Positions 36,258-45,464 of a stretch of 64,000 nucleotides of DNA are shown here, one piece after another. The translations under genes and the position numbers were made by a program. Every line of letters begins with the position of its first letter. Within the stretch, counting starts at the first letter, position 1. The stretch covers positions 1 to 64,000 of the forward strand of contig JAISLA010000004.1 in the NCBI GenBank assembly GCA_031260705.1, given 5' to 3'. This DNA comes from Endomicrobium sp. (lineage in GTDB: Bacteria; Elusimicrobiota; Endomicrobiia; Endomicrobiales; Endomicrobiaceae). Under the pieces are notes generated by a model, which worked only from the letters and a program-made list of their open reading frames with translations, was not told the DNA's origin and did no database searches.

Positions 36258-37195
36258 AATTTTAATAACCAATCGCAATAATTAACTAATTGCGAATCGA
36301 TCGTCAGATTGGCAGCACAGGAAAGAGTCTTAGTTTTTAGTTGGGAAAATATTTCGGTTGCCATTCTCTTTTCAATTACTGCCGCGACAAATGAAGTCAA
36401 TATTTTTATATTTTTTTTAACAAAAGAGTCGCGAATTCTGTTTAATGCGGTATTTCCCGTTTTCCAATGCTCATCAGCTCCGGCAGGGTCAATGCCGCCT
36501 TTCAATTCGCCCAGCATTAATATATTTTTTGGTTCGTCTACAATATTGCCGTTTTTGTACAAGCAAGCATCTGATTTAAACAGACATATATCTACATTAT
36601 TTCTCACAATGGGAATATTCAGATTGAAAGCCAAAACGCGACTTTTGCCTTTTGAATTTATCCACGACAAGGCTTTTAAGTTTTCCTCTATAGCAAAATC
36701 ATCCGCAGGTTTATTTCCCCAATTTTCAGCTTTACTGCTGAACCATCGATAGTTAATGCCCATTATCGACAAGTTAGAAAGCAATATTCTTATTAATTTT
36801 TGTCGCGCAAGAGTTCCGACAATATTACGCATTGAACCGCCCAGAGAATCGCCTTTATTCAAAAGATACCTATAAACCGCTTCATCTGCAAAATACTTGC
36901 CTGCAGGTTCAAGAAAATTTTTTATCAAATTTAATATAGCTTTATTCTTATCTTTTTCCGTGAAATAATTTAAAGCTTTATCAGATAATCCAGATGCCGT
37001 CAGCAAAGCGGTCCTGATTTCTGAAATTTTCAATAAGGATTTTGCTGTTTTTGCATTTAAAAGCAATACTTTGAATGATTTAGCGCTTTCTATAACAGGC
37101 GTAGATCGACGATTTTTTTCTAATGCAAATGAAATAAAGCCAGCCCTCGTTTGTTCGCGAGAAGTTACTAAATCCTCAGGAGTTTTAATATTCAT
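36254..37195 (-). CDS. AvaI/BsoBI-type restriction endonuclease
   Basis: 313 residues, matching the BsoBI/AvaI family along its whole length: TRAGFISFALEKNRRSTP near the start, GDSLGGSMRNIVGTLARQKL, and LGELKGGIDPAGADEHWKT. The catalytic set D202, E230, K232 has the same spacing as D212, E240, K242 that I recall for BsoBI. Known family members cut C^YCGRG. It would cleave unmethylated incoming DNA. It starts 20 bases after gcvPA on the same strand and overlaps the methylase gene by 4 bases. Open and apparently functional in a genome region full of broken genes. Confidence 0.92.
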   Translation of the reverse strand: MNIKTPEDLVTSREQTRAGFISFALEKNRRSTPVIESAKSFKVLLLNAKTAKSLLKISEIRTALLTASGLSDKALNYFTEKDKNKAILNLIKNFLEPAGKYFADEAVYRYLLNKGDSLGGSMRNIVGTLARQKLIRILLSNLSIMGINYRWFSSKAENWGNKPADDFAIEENLKALSWINSKGKSRVLAFNLNIPIVRNNVDICLFKSDACLYKNGNIVDEPKNILMLGELKGGIDPAGADEHWKTGNTALNRIRDSFVKKNIKILTSFVAAVIEKRMATEIFSQLKTKTLSCAANLTIDSQLVNYCDWLLKL

Positions 37196-37215
37196 CTTTC
37201 ATCTTTTATTAACTT

Positions 37216-38553
37216 CTATGCTTCCGCTAAAATCTCAGTCAGCCTGTCAATTTCGGCTTTAGTTCTCTGCTCCGTTACGCAAAACAAAAAACAATTCTTA
37301 AAGTTTTCATTTATACCTATACCGGACAAATCCAAAGGACCGAGAATGCCGTTTTTAAGCAGAACGTTCTGAATTTTCTTAATGTTTTTTGACGTTTCAA
37401 TGACGAATTCATTAAAAAAAACTTTGTTTTCAAATTTTGATTTAAATCCTTCCAAGGATTTTATTTTGTTAAAAGCATATTTTGCTTTTGATATATTAAT
37501 TTCGGCAAGATTTTTAAAACCGATGTTTCCCCAGCCTGATAAAAAGACACAGCCTGCCAATGCGTTTAAAGACGCGCTGGTACATATGTTAGACGTTGCT
37601 TTTTCTCTTCTTATGTGCTGTTCTCTGGACTGCAAAGTCAGCACGAATCCTCTGTTGCCGTTTTTGTCAGTAGTCTGCCCTACGATTCTTCCGGGCATTT
37701 TCCATTCCAAAGCTTTTTTTACAGCCATAAATCCGAATGTCGCTCCGCCCGCGCTCATAGCAGAACCTAAAACCTGTCCTTCGCCGACGGCAATATCGGC
37801 TTTGTATTCGCCCGGCGACATAAAAACGCCAAGCGATAAAGGATTTACCACCGCAATAAATAACGAGTTCCTGCTTTTTATAACAGCGGAAAAAGCCTGC
37901 ATATCTTCAATAACGCCGAAGAAGTTTGGCGATTGTATTATAACCGCCGCCGTATCATCGTCAACAGATGCCTCAACGGCATCTGTTTCTATTGCGCCGT
38001 TTTCTGAGACGTTCAAAGTGACGATCTCCGCTCTGGAATTTTCAAGATATGTTTTTACGGTCTGTATATATTCGGGATGTAAACCCTGCGAAATCAATAT
38101 TTTATTTTTCCCGCTTGCTCTTAAGGCAAGCAGAGCGGCTTCCGCTGTTGCGGTTGCGCCGTCATACAAAGAGGCGTTTGACGTGTCAAGTCCGGTCAAA
38201 GCGCAGATTAAACTCTGGTATTCAAAGATAGACTGAAGGGTACCCTGGCTTGCTTCGGCTTGATAAGGTGTATATGCAGTCCAAAATTCTGATCTTCCTA
38301 TAACTTCGCCTACTAAGGACGGTATATAGTGATCGTAGATTCCGGCGCCTCTGAAAGAAATAAGCACTTTATTTTCGGACGCAATATCTGAAAAATAGTT
38401 TAAGAGTTCCTGTTCTGTTTTACCGCCGGAGACATTGAGTTTTTTTGCCCTTAAATCTTTAGGAATTGTGTCAAACAATTCGTTTACGTCATCGATACCT
38501 ATTGTTTCAAGCATCTTTTTTTTATCTTTTTGATTTTGAGGTGTATAATCCAT
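37216..38553 (-). CDS. gcvPA: Glycine dehydrogenase (decarboxylating) subunit 1
   Basis: 445 residues; the other half of the split P-protein. FRGAGIYDHYIPSLV, FWTAYTPYQAEASQGTLQ and YDGATATAEAALLALR are family motifs, and the C-terminus has the usual small domain. It follows gcvH by 18 bases and is cut off from gcvPB by the restriction-modification pair. No gcvT is seen on either side. Confidence 0.96.
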   Translation of the reverse strand: MDYTPQNQKDKKKMLETIGIDDVNELFDTIPKDLRAKKLNVSGGKTEQELLNYFSDIASENKVLISFRGAGIYDHYIPSLVGEVIGRSEFWTAYTPYQAEASQGTLQSIFEYQSLICALTGLDTSNASLYDGATATAEAALLALRASGKNKILISQGLHPEYIQTVKTYLENSRAEIVTLNVSENGAIETDAVEASVDDDTAAVIIQSPNFFGVIEDMQAFSAVIKSRNSLFIAVVNPLSLGVFMSPGEYKADIAVGEGQVLGSAMSAGGATFGFMAVKKALEWKMPGRIVGQTTDKNGNRGFVLTLQSREQHIRREKATSNICTSASLNALAGCVFLSGWGNIGFKNLAEINISKAKYAFNKIKSLEGFKSKFENKVFFNEFVIETSKNIKKIQNVLLKNGILGPLDLSGIGINENFKNCFLFCVTEQRTKAEIDRLTEILAEA

Positions 38554-38571
38554 AAATAATATCTCTTCTTG

Positions 38572-38946
38572 TTAAATTAAATTTTTATAGCTGTCTGCTT
38601 CAAGCAGATCGGCAATCTCTTTTTCATCTGTAAATTCAATTACGAATAAATAGCCGTTTTCATACGGCGACTGATTTATGGTTTCGGGACTTCCCAAAAC
38701 GCTGTCATTTACCTCAAGCACTTTGCCGCTTAACGGACTGTATATGTCAAAAGCGGATTTTACGGATTCTATAATGGCTGCGGGCTGTGCTTTTTTAACC
38801 TGTTTGCCTATCTCAGGAAGTTCCACGTGTACGACGTCCGTAATTTCATGCTGGGCAAAGTCAGTTATGCCGATTTTAGCTTTGTTGCCGTCAATTTTTA
38901 CCCATTCATGGGTTTTAGTGTACTTTAAATATTGCGGAATATTCAT
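38572..38946 (-). CDS. gcvH: Glycine cleavage system H protein
   Basis: 124 residues; lipoyl carrier of the glycine cleavage complex. The lipoylation site is K63 in ESVKSAFDIYSP, preceded by THEWV and the ITDFAQ pattern. First gene of the gcv unit with its own promoter at 38978-39005. In many genomes gcvT comes directly before gcvH; here a TPR-protein gene lies there instead. Confidence 0.96.
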   Translation of the reverse strand: MNIPQYLKYTKTHEWVKIDGNKAKIGITDFAQHEITDVVHVELPEIGKQVKKAQPAAIIESVKSAFDIYSPLSGKVLEVNDSVLGSPETINQSPYENGYLFVIEFTDEKEIADLLEADSYKNLI

Positions 38947-38977
38947 TATGTCCCATCCCTTTTTTTAACATTTTACA

Positions 38978-39005
38978 AAAATAGAATTTTACGTTTTTAC
39001 GTCAA
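38978..39005 (-). promoter_or_regulatory. Predicted gcv operon promoter
   Basis: Minus strand: TTGACG, 16-base spacer, TATTTT, about 30 bases before the gcvH ATG. No glycine riboswitch fits in the short leader. Confidence 0.5.
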
Positions 39006-39054
39006 TACGGTCATAAATAAGATTGAAAAAGTTGCTTTATAATATTTTCTCACT

Positions 39055-39699
39055 TTACTTAATCTGGTTAAGCCTGTTACAGGCGCTCTCCGCTGCCCGC
39101 GTTGCAGGAAAGTTTACCGACACTTCGTTAAAAACGTTCACGGCTTCGTCTTTTGAACCGGAAAGAAGATAATACTCAGCCAAATTCAGATAAATATCTC
39201 TTGTAAGAAAATGGTCGGGGTATTTGGCGATAAATTCTTTTGAAACAAGTACGGCGTTAGAATAATCTTTTTTAGAGTCATAAATGTAAATAATCCTTGA
39301 GTGCGCAAGCGATTTTATAGCATCGGATTTTCCGTTGTTTACAGTTTCAGTTAAAATCTTTAGAGCTTCATCATATTCGTGAATTTCAGCGAGAAAATCA
39401 GCTTTAATAAGTCTTGCATGATACGCGGCGGAAGTTTTTGGAAACTTCGCTATCGTTTCGTCTATAAGAGCGGTTCCGCTTTTTTTGTCGCCATACATAA
39501 AAGATGCATAAGCCGCCGCCAGTTTTGCAGATGACGCTTCTTCAGCCGCGTGAAGTCTCAAAATAAATATTCCTATAAAAATTATTGCCAAAGCAAAAGC
39601 TACAACCGCAAAAAATTTAGTCTTATTTCCCTTAATCTGTTTTGCGGCAAACTCCGAAATTATTTCTCTGACCGATTTTCTGCCTGATATAGAATTCAT
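39055..39699 (-). CDS. Membrane-anchored TPR protein
   Basis: 214 residues. A cytosolic N-terminus (about 28), one membrane helix (about 29-48), then tetratricopeptide-like repeats to the end, in the manner of YfgM or outer-membrane assembly helpers. It would present a protein-binding surface in the periplasm. It begins 2 bases after the PHP gene stop, so they form one unit. Specific role unknown. Confidence 0.75.
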   Translation of the reverse strand: MNSISGRKSVREIISEFAAKQIKGNKTKFFAVVAFALAIIFIGIFILRLHAAEEASSAKLAAAYASFMYGDKKSGTALIDETIAKFPKTSAAYHARLIKADFLAEIHEYDEALKILTETVNNGKSDAIKSLAHSRIIYIYDSKKDYSNAVLVSKEFIAKYPDHFLTRDIYLNLAEYYLLSGSKDEAVNVFNEVSVNFPATRAAESACNRLNQIK

Positions 39700-39701
39700 T
39701 T

Positions 39702-40355
39702 TTATTGAATCCTTTTGTTTTCAATAATTTCAAGAGAATTCTTTTGCATAATGTCATAATAATTAGACGGTAGACCCGCATCCGACAAAACCTGCGCTAT
39801 AAGTTCTTTACTCAAAAGATTTTCTGGACTGTGAGTATCGGTGTTTAAAACAAGTTTTGCTTTTTTTTTAAGCGCAACTTCCGCAACTTCTTTGTTTGTT
39901 ACGTTATGCCCTATTCTTGAGGTGATTTCTATTTTGACGTTATTTTCAGCCGCAATACCGGCTTCCTCTTCGGACAAGTGTCCCGGATGTGCCAGTATAT
40001 CAACTCCTGCTTCAACAGCGCATATATTTGTTTTCGGAGGCACGGTTTCAGCTACCGTCTCGCCGTGAACGACGATAATTTCAGCTCCGAGCTTTCTGCA
40101 TTTGTCTGTGGCGTCTTTTATAAGTTTTGGAGGAATATAGGTGAGTTCTGCTCCCGGCAAGACAAGAATGTCATAGTTTTCTGTCAATATTTTTGCAACT
40201 TTAATTATGCTCGCAATAACAGTTTCCATGTTGGAATAATCAATATGGTCCGTAAGCGCAATAGTAGTATAGCCTTTGTATTTTGATCTATAGACAAGTT
40301 CAGAAGGACTTAATACGCCGTCTGAAAAGAAAGTATGTGTATGTAAATCTATCAT
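39702..40355 (-). CDS. PHP-domain phosphoesterase
   Basis: 217 residues. DLHTHTFFSDG, LTDHID, the GAELTY site, DILAHPGHL and NTDTHSPEN are the metal-binding motifs of the PHP family, related to histidinol-phosphate phosphatase and YcdX. The substrate cannot be told from sequence, and no histidine biosynthesis gene is near. First gene of a two-gene unit with the TPR protein. Confidence 0.85.
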   Translation of the reverse strand: MIDLHTHTFFSDGVLSPSELVYRSKYKGYTTIALTDHIDYSNMETVIASIIKVAKILTENYDILVLPGAELTYIPPKLIKDATDKCRKLGAEIIVVHGETVAETVPPKTNICAVEAGVDILAHPGHLSEEEAGIAAENNVKIEITSRIGHNVTNKEVAEVALKKKAKLVLNTDTHSPENLLSKELIAQVLSDAGLPSNYYDIMQKNSLEIIENKRIQ

Positions 40356-40901
40356 TTGACTTAACCCTAAAAGATATTATAACAAAGATGCAAATAACAG
40401 TCAATTCTTTTTCTAACTTGCAGATATTTATGCGCCGCCGCGCGGCATAAAAGTTTCCTAGTAGTATGAAAGCCTTTCTCTGTCATGTTGAAGAGACGAA
40501 GTCCACGAAACATCTAGTCTTTTTTGGTTAAAGACAGGTGTTCTTATTAATGCTTAACGACGGACTTTCAATATGAACTTACTTACAGAAGAAATGAAAA
40601 ATGTATTAGTATTAATTAATGTATAATTAAACATGCAGCGAAATGTAAATAGTTGCTTTAAAATATAATAAAATAAAAAAGAAAGCAGGATAAACAATAC
40701 AATTATATTAGTTGTTGTTATAAGTTAACAAATAATACAATAATCTGTTTGGCAGTTATTGAGAGACGGCGAAAAATCGACGGAAGTATTATTAAGGCTT
40801 AAATTCTCGTTGTTTATCCATTTGCTGTAAAACGCGTTTCTCGTGCTTTTTATATACGTAATGAAGTTATATTCATAAATGAATGGAATACAGAGAACAT
40901 T
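40356..40901. other. Intergenic region with hairpin and repeat half-copy
   Basis: No gene. A GC-rich hairpin lies at 40427-40451 (TTATGC...GCATAA with CCGC/GCGG inside), striking in AT-rich DNA. At 40472-40512 the sequence TGTCATGTTGAAGAGACGAAG...CGAAACATCT resembles one arm of the palindromic repeat at 902-1014 and the GTCATGCTGAG-type repeats seen in many bacterial genomes. Confidence 0.5.
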
Positions 40902-42038
40902 ATGATTGATAACAGAATCAATATAAAGCATTCAATGATACGGTGGGCAATAGAACGTTCGGGAAAAGAGCAAGGTTTTTTTACGAAATCTTTCCCTAAA
41001 CTTTCTCTTTGGGGAAAAAATGTTAAACCTACTTTAAAGCAGCTTCAAGATTTTTCTAAAAAAGCAACGATTCCATTCGGTTATTTATTTTTGGAAGAAC
41101 CGCTTGTTGAAACACTGCCGGTTCCGGATTATCGCACTGTTGATGATAAATATATAATGAGCAGTCCAAGCCCTGAATTGATTGAAACAATCTGCTTGAT
41201 GCAGAGAAGACAGGATTGGCTGCGTTCTTATCGAATTGAAAATGGCAGCCAGTCGTTGGATTTTGCCGCTTCTTTTTCAAAATCAAATGATGTTGAAATT
41301 GCAAAAAATATAAGAAAAACATTGGGACTTGATTGCAGCTGGTCGGAAAATTGCAGGAACTGGAGCGTGGCTCTTGATGAGTTAAACAGAAAAATTGAAG
41401 ATGTTGGAATTATGCTGATTTTTGATGGAATTGTTAAAAATAATACAAAAAGAAAACTGCTTGTAGAAGAATTCAGAGGATTTGTGTTATATGATGAATA
41501 TGCTCCTTTGATATTTGTCAATAATTCGGATGCTAAATCAGCGCAGATGTTTACTATTGCCCACGAACTTGCCCATTTATGGCTGAATGCAGGTGGGATA
41601 TTTAATCTCGATAGAATGCAGCCCGGCAAAGGAGAAATCGAGATAAGATGCAGTAATATTGCAGCTGAATTTTTAGCTCCTGAATCTGAATTTCATAAAT
41701 TATGGAAAGAGAAGCGATATAAGTTTGATAGCATAGCGCAGAGTTTTAAAGTAAGCACTATAGTTTGCGCAAGGCGGGCGCTGGACCTAGGTTTAATTTC
41801 TAAAGAAAAATTCTTTAGCTATTATGAAAATTCTACTAAAAGATTGAAAGATATAAAAAAATCAGATAAGAAAGTAGATTTTTATAAAATGCAGCGTTAT
41901 AGAATAGGCAGGAATTTGTCTGTTGCAATAAAGAACGCCCTTGCCGACGGATCTTTGCTTTACAGAGATGCTTATAATTTAACAGGATTACGCGGTAAAA
42001 CATTTGATAAATATGTTAAGGAGTTTGAGCCCTTATGA
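40902..42038 (+). CDS. ImmA/IrrE-family metallopeptidase, probable antitoxin
   Basis: 378 residues. An N-terminal helix-turn-helix-like part (about 1-60) precedes an ImmA/IrrE domain with the zinc motif HELAHLW (about residue 222). This COG2856 architecture is commonly paired with a PIN-like toxin, as here. The gene overlaps the DUF4411 gene by 4 bases (ATGA). The protein would repress the pair and neutralise the toxin, possibly by degradation. The ribosome binding site is weak. Confidence 0.85.
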   Translation: MIDNRINIKHSMIRWAIERSGKEQGFFTKSFPKLSLWGKNVKPTLKQLQDFSKKATIPFGYLFLEEPLVETLPVPDYRTVDDKYIMSSPSPELIETICLMQRRQDWLRSYRIENGSQSLDFAASFSKSNDVEIAKNIRKTLGLDCSWSENCRNWSVALDELNRKIEDVGIMLIFDGIVKNNTKRKLLVEEFRGFVLYDEYAPLIFVNNSDAKSAQMFTIAHELAHLWLNAGGIFNLDRMQPGKGEIEIRCSNIAAEFLAPESEFHKLWKEKRYKFDSIAQSFKVSTIVCARRALDLGLISKEKFFSYYENSTKRLKDIKKSDKKVDFYKMQRYRIGRNLSVAIKNALADGSLLYRDAYNLTGLRGKTFDKYVKEFEPL

Positions 42039-42493
42039 AATATTTATTAGATGCTAACGTGTTTATAGAATCTTGTAAAAATTACTATTCTTTTGATATA
42101 GTGCCTAAATTTTGGGAAACTATTACAGCTGAACATAAAAATGATAAATTATTCAGCTTGCAATCTGTGAGAGAGGAGATTCTCAAACAAGATGATGAAT
42201 TAAGTGAATGGACAAAACCACTGCCGAAGTCATTTTTTTTATCAGAAACCAGCGATGTTATGAAAAAATATGCAGAAATTCAGCAGCATATTCGTCAGTC
42301 AAATCAATATACAGAACAAGCAAAAGAAGAGTTTGCGCAATCAGATAATGCTGATCCGTATTTGATAGCGTTTGCTTTAACAAATGGGTATAAATTGGTT
42401 ACAATGGAAAAATTTAATTCGAATAAAAAGAATAAAGTGCTAATCCCCAATATTTGCGAAACTTTCAAAGTTGAATGTATTAATAACATTTAA
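42035..42493 (+). CDS. DUF4411 PIN-like protein, probable toxin
   Basis: 152 residues. YLLDANVFIESCKNYYSFDI at the N-terminus and SDNADPYLIAFAL followed by LVTMEKF hold the acidic residues of the PIN-like DUF4411 family. DUF4411 genes regularly follow ImmA/IrrE genes and are proposed ribonuclease toxins. Acidic residues are intact, so it should be active. Translation is coupled to the antitoxin gene. Confidence 0.87.
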   Translation: MKYLLDANVFIESCKNYYSFDIVPKFWETITAEHKNDKLFSLQSVREEILKQDDELSEWTKPLPKSFFLSETSDVMKKYAEIQQHIRQSNQYTEQAKEEFAQSDNADPYLIAFALTNGYKLVTMEKFNSNKKNKVLIPNICETFKVECINNI

Positions 42494-42545
42494 TATGTTG
42501 AGAGAATTAAAAGCGTCTCTTTAATGATGAACGATTTAAGATGAC

Positions 42546-44138
42546 ATGAAAAAAATAGTTTCAGCGATCTTTTCCCTTTTTTTGTTTATACCCGCAGTTT
42601 TTGCAGACGTGTCTGTAACTCCCTACGGAGCGGCTTCGACTGTTTCGGGCAGCTGTTTTCTTTTGGAGACGGAAAATTCAAAGTTCCTTATCGACTGCGG
42701 TCTTTTTATGCCTGAGGAAGGCAGCTCTGCTGGCGGTGAAACTGCAAAATTAAAAAATCTGCAGATTCAAAATGAGCTTATTGGAGCAGAAGCACTTTTT
42801 TTGACGCATGCGCATTTAGACCACAGTGGCAGAATTCCGCTTTTAATACACAGGGGTTTTAAAGGTAAAATTTATTCAACTCAAGCTACGAAAAAACTTG
42901 CTTTGACTCTTTTCAAAGAGAGAAATGGGTTTGATTTGATAGAACGAAAATGGTTCTGGTCGAAAAGTCAAAGAGAAAAGGCGCGCTACACTAACAATGG
43001 CAAAGTTGTAGTGCACTGGACCGACTGTAAAAAAAATATAAAATCCGCCGAGTATTCCGACACGGAGATTTCTTTAAAAGACTTGGAAGAGAGAGAAACC
43101 GTTGAATTTTTATTGTGTAAAAACTGTTGTAAAGAAGAAACTGAAAAGATAGAAAGACAATTTGTTACAGTTAAATATGATAGGGATATCAAAATTTCTG
43201 ATAATTTTACGGTAAAACTTATAAATGCCGGACATGTGCCGGGCTCCGCCTGTTTTGTTTTTACAATTGACAATAAGAAAGTTTTGTTTTCCGGAGATTT
43301 GGGAAGCGGCTATTCGAGGTTTAACGGCGAGTTTGATATTCCGGAAAAGGTCGATTTAATTTTTATGGAGGCGACTTATGCTGAATGCCGGCATAAAGTC
43401 GACATGGAACAATACGAACTTTTCAGAAATGATTTGAAAGAAGCTCTTGCAGCAGGAAAAACTGTCTGGATACCCGCTTTATCTTTTAACAGAACCCAGA
43501 AAGTTTTATATGAACTAAAGCTTATGCAGGATGACGGCAGCCTGTCAAAGAAAATACCGGTTTATTCTATTTCTCCCTGTGCAAATGCCATAACAGCTTT
43601 ATATCAGAAAGAAGCCGCAAAAAGAAAAGAGAAGTCTGAAAAGTCGGTGATTAGCAGCTGCTGGTTTTTAGACGGCGTGTATAAGAAAGGTTCGGTTCTT
43701 CCTGAAAATGTAAAGCTGCAGACAATAGGAAATTACAGCTCTGACTCTAATATGATTTTAATTTCCTCCAGCGGTGATATGGATAAAGGAAGATCAGAGC
43801 ATCTTGTGCCTAAAATGTCGGCAAGGAAAGATGTTTTTATAATGATAGTAAATTACGTGAGTCCCGAAAGCAATGCGGGACTTCTGCTTCAAAATAAAAA
43901 AACCCGTTCCGGAACGAAAAGTTTTGCAGAAATAAAAAAATATGATGTTTTTTCAGACCATGCTGATTTTGAAATGCTGCAGAAATGGCTTTCAAATCAG
44001 GATAAAAATAATGTTAAAATATATATAATACATTCAAATGAGAAAAATATGCAGAATATGATAAAACTCTTGAAAAGTAAAGGCTGTAAAAGAGTAAATG
44101 GCGCAAAAGCCGGAGAACCGGTAAAATTAGGATTGTAA
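42546..44138 (+). CDS. Exported beta-CASP metallo-beta-lactamase-fold nuclease
   Basis: 530 residues. The metal motif THAHLDHSG (residues 87-95), NAGHVPGSA, FSGDLG and the beta-CASP motifs FMEATYA and FSDHADFEML identify an RNA-processing type MBL/beta-CASP protein (COG1236-like). Unusual: the first 20 residues are a good signal peptide (LFLFIPAVFA|D), whereas most of the family is cytosolic. An insert with four Cys lies between the first two metal motifs (about 130-200). First gene of a tight four-gene operon. Likely acts on nucleic acid in the periplasm or outside; that is inference. Confidence 0.8.
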   Translation: MKKIVSAIFSLFLFIPAVFADVSVTPYGAASTVSGSCFLLETENSKFLIDCGLFMPEEGSSAGGETAKLKNLQIQNELIGAEALFLTHAHLDHSGRIPLLIHRGFKGKIYSTQATKKLALTLFKERNGFDLIERKWFWSKSQREKARYTNNGKVVVHWTDCKKNIKSAEYSDTEISLKDLEERETVEFLLCKNCCKEETEKIERQFVTVKYDRDIKISDNFTVKLINAGHVPGSACFVFTIDNKKVLFSGDLGSGYSRFNGEFDIPEKVDLIFMEATYAECRHKVDMEQYELFRNDLKEALAAGKTVWIPALSFNRTQKVLYELKLMQDDGSLSKKIPVYSISPCANAITALYQKEAAKRKEKSEKSVISSCWFLDGVYKKGSVLPENVKLQTIGNYSSDSNMILISSSGDMDKGRSEHLVPKMSARKDVFIMIVNYVSPESNAGLLLQNKKTRSGTKSFAEIKKYDVFSDHADFEMLQKWLSNQDKNNVKIYIIHSNEKNMQNMIKLLKSKGCKRVNGAKAGEPVKLGL

Positions 44139-44139
44139 T

Positions 44140-45129
44140 ATGTTTTCAAGAATGTCCGATAAAAACTTAATATACAGCATAGTAATAACGGCGTGTTTTA
44201 TTTTTGCGTCTGCAGGAATATACATCGCCAGAAATTTAGGTTATTCCAAAGACGTCATCTTGCAGAAAGCAGGCGGATATTATGCGGACAAACGGTATTT
44301 TATGGCTGTAAGGTATTTTAGTAAAGCTGTAGATTTGAACGCTTCAAGCGCAGGATTGTACAGAAATTACGGCATTTCTCTTTTGAGAGTGGGAAATTAT
44401 AATTTGGCGGTAAAGTATTTTAAACTCGCTGTAGGTCTTGATCCCGTCGATTCTGATAACTACTATTATATAGGAGATGCTTTGTATCGCGAGGCTTCCG
44501 CATCTAATAACAGAGAAAAATTTTTACAGGCAGTCCGCTATCTTGAAAAAGCCATAAATCTGGATCAGTATTCTGAGAAGTCATATCTGCTTATAGGATT
44601 GTGTTTCAGAAGCTGCGGACTTCAGGAAAATGCGAGGATGTTTTATAAAAAAGCTCTTTTGTCAAAAAATTTCAGCACCGCCGGTTTTTACAATTTAATC
44701 GGCAATACGTTTAGAGAAGAGGGCAGATACAAAGAGGCACTGTCGTATTATGAAAAGGCAAAAGAAAACGATAATTCGTTTGTCGCCGCATACTGCAGTA
44801 TCGGCGACATGTATTTGAAATTAAATAACCATGCAGAAGCGTTATTGAATTACCGCAAAGCAATAAAAATTGATGGATATTTTATAATTCCGCATATAAG
44901 TCTTGCTAATAGCTATTACGACAGGAACAATTTCTCTGAAGCGGCAGAGTGCTGTTTAAAAGCACTGAAAATAAATCCTGACAGCGACAAAGCAAATTAT
45001 ATTCTCGGTATGTCGTATAAAGCTTTGGGCAGAAAAAAGGAATGTGTTGAGTATTTAAAGAAAGCGGCGTTCTGCGGCAGCGATGATGCTGTCGGCGAAC
45101 TTAGAAATATAGGGATTGATTTGAGATAA
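44140..45129 (+). CDS. Membrane-anchored TPR-repeat protein
   Basis: 329 residues. An N-terminal membrane helix (about 11-30) is followed by about seven tetratricopeptide repeats (for example AVRYFSKAVDLNASSAGLYRN, ALSYYEKAKENDNSF). It would act as a scaffold on the outside of the inner membrane. It starts 1 base after the beta-CASP gene, so the two proteins may work together; partner unknown. Confidence 0.8.
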   Translation: MFSRMSDKNLIYSIVITACFIFASAGIYIARNLGYSKDVILQKAGGYYADKRYFMAVRYFSKAVDLNASSAGLYRNYGISLLRVGNYNLAVKYFKLAVGLDPVDSDNYYYIGDALYREASASNNREKFLQAVRYLEKAINLDQYSEKSYLLIGLCFRSCGLQENARMFYKKALLSKNFSTAGFYNLIGNTFREEGRYKEALSYYEKAKENDNSFVAAYCSIGDMYLKLNNHAEALLNYRKAIKIDGYFIIPHISLANSYYDRNNFSEAAECCLKALKINPDSDKANYILGMSYKALGRKKECVEYLKKAAFCGSDDAVGELRNIGIDLR

Positions 45130-45131
45130 AA

Positions 45132-45464
45132 ATGTTTTATAATGTAAAAGTGCTGTTTTTTGTAATTGTTTATTTGATGAGCATGCTGCTTTACTATTTT
45201 ATCAGCAAACAGTTTGCGCTTGCGGGCATAATGCTCGGTTTTATTTTGGGATCGCTTGTGGTTTTCGGCGTTATTGTCGTCTCTTGTTTTATAGTATCCC
45301 TTATACTTTCGCTTTTGGTTAAATACTCTTATCTGGCGTGCTGCCGGATATTTAAAATGGAGAAAGCTGGTTTTTCTGCGTTTTCAAAAAATTTCTGGAT
45401 AATTTTTACGGGACTTATTTATTTGATAATACTTATTGTTTTTCTTAAAGTTACAGAATATTAA
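45132..45464 (+). CDS. Small membrane protein
   Basis: 110 residues with three hydrophobic segments (about 5-25, 30-60, 85-108) and a short basic loop. It resembles LapA/YhaI-like small membrane proteins in size, but no family could be assigned. Two bases separate it from the TPR gene upstream and none from the exonuclease gene downstream. Confidence 0.6.
   Translation: MFYNVKVLFFVIVYLMSMLLYYFISKQFALAGIMLGFILGSLVVFGVIVVSCFIVSLILSLLVKYSYLACCRIFKMEKAGFSAFSKNFWIIFTGLIYLIILIVFLKVTEY

Noticed and set aside
37382..38236. Long open frame (284 codons) on the plus strand opposite gcvPA
   Set aside because: Lies wholly within the well-supported gcvPA gene; composition is that of an antisense frame and no family motif is seen.
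40427..40451. GC-rich hairpin as a terminator
   Set aside because: It lies upstream of both flanking divergent genes, so there is no transcript for it to end; kept only as a structural note.
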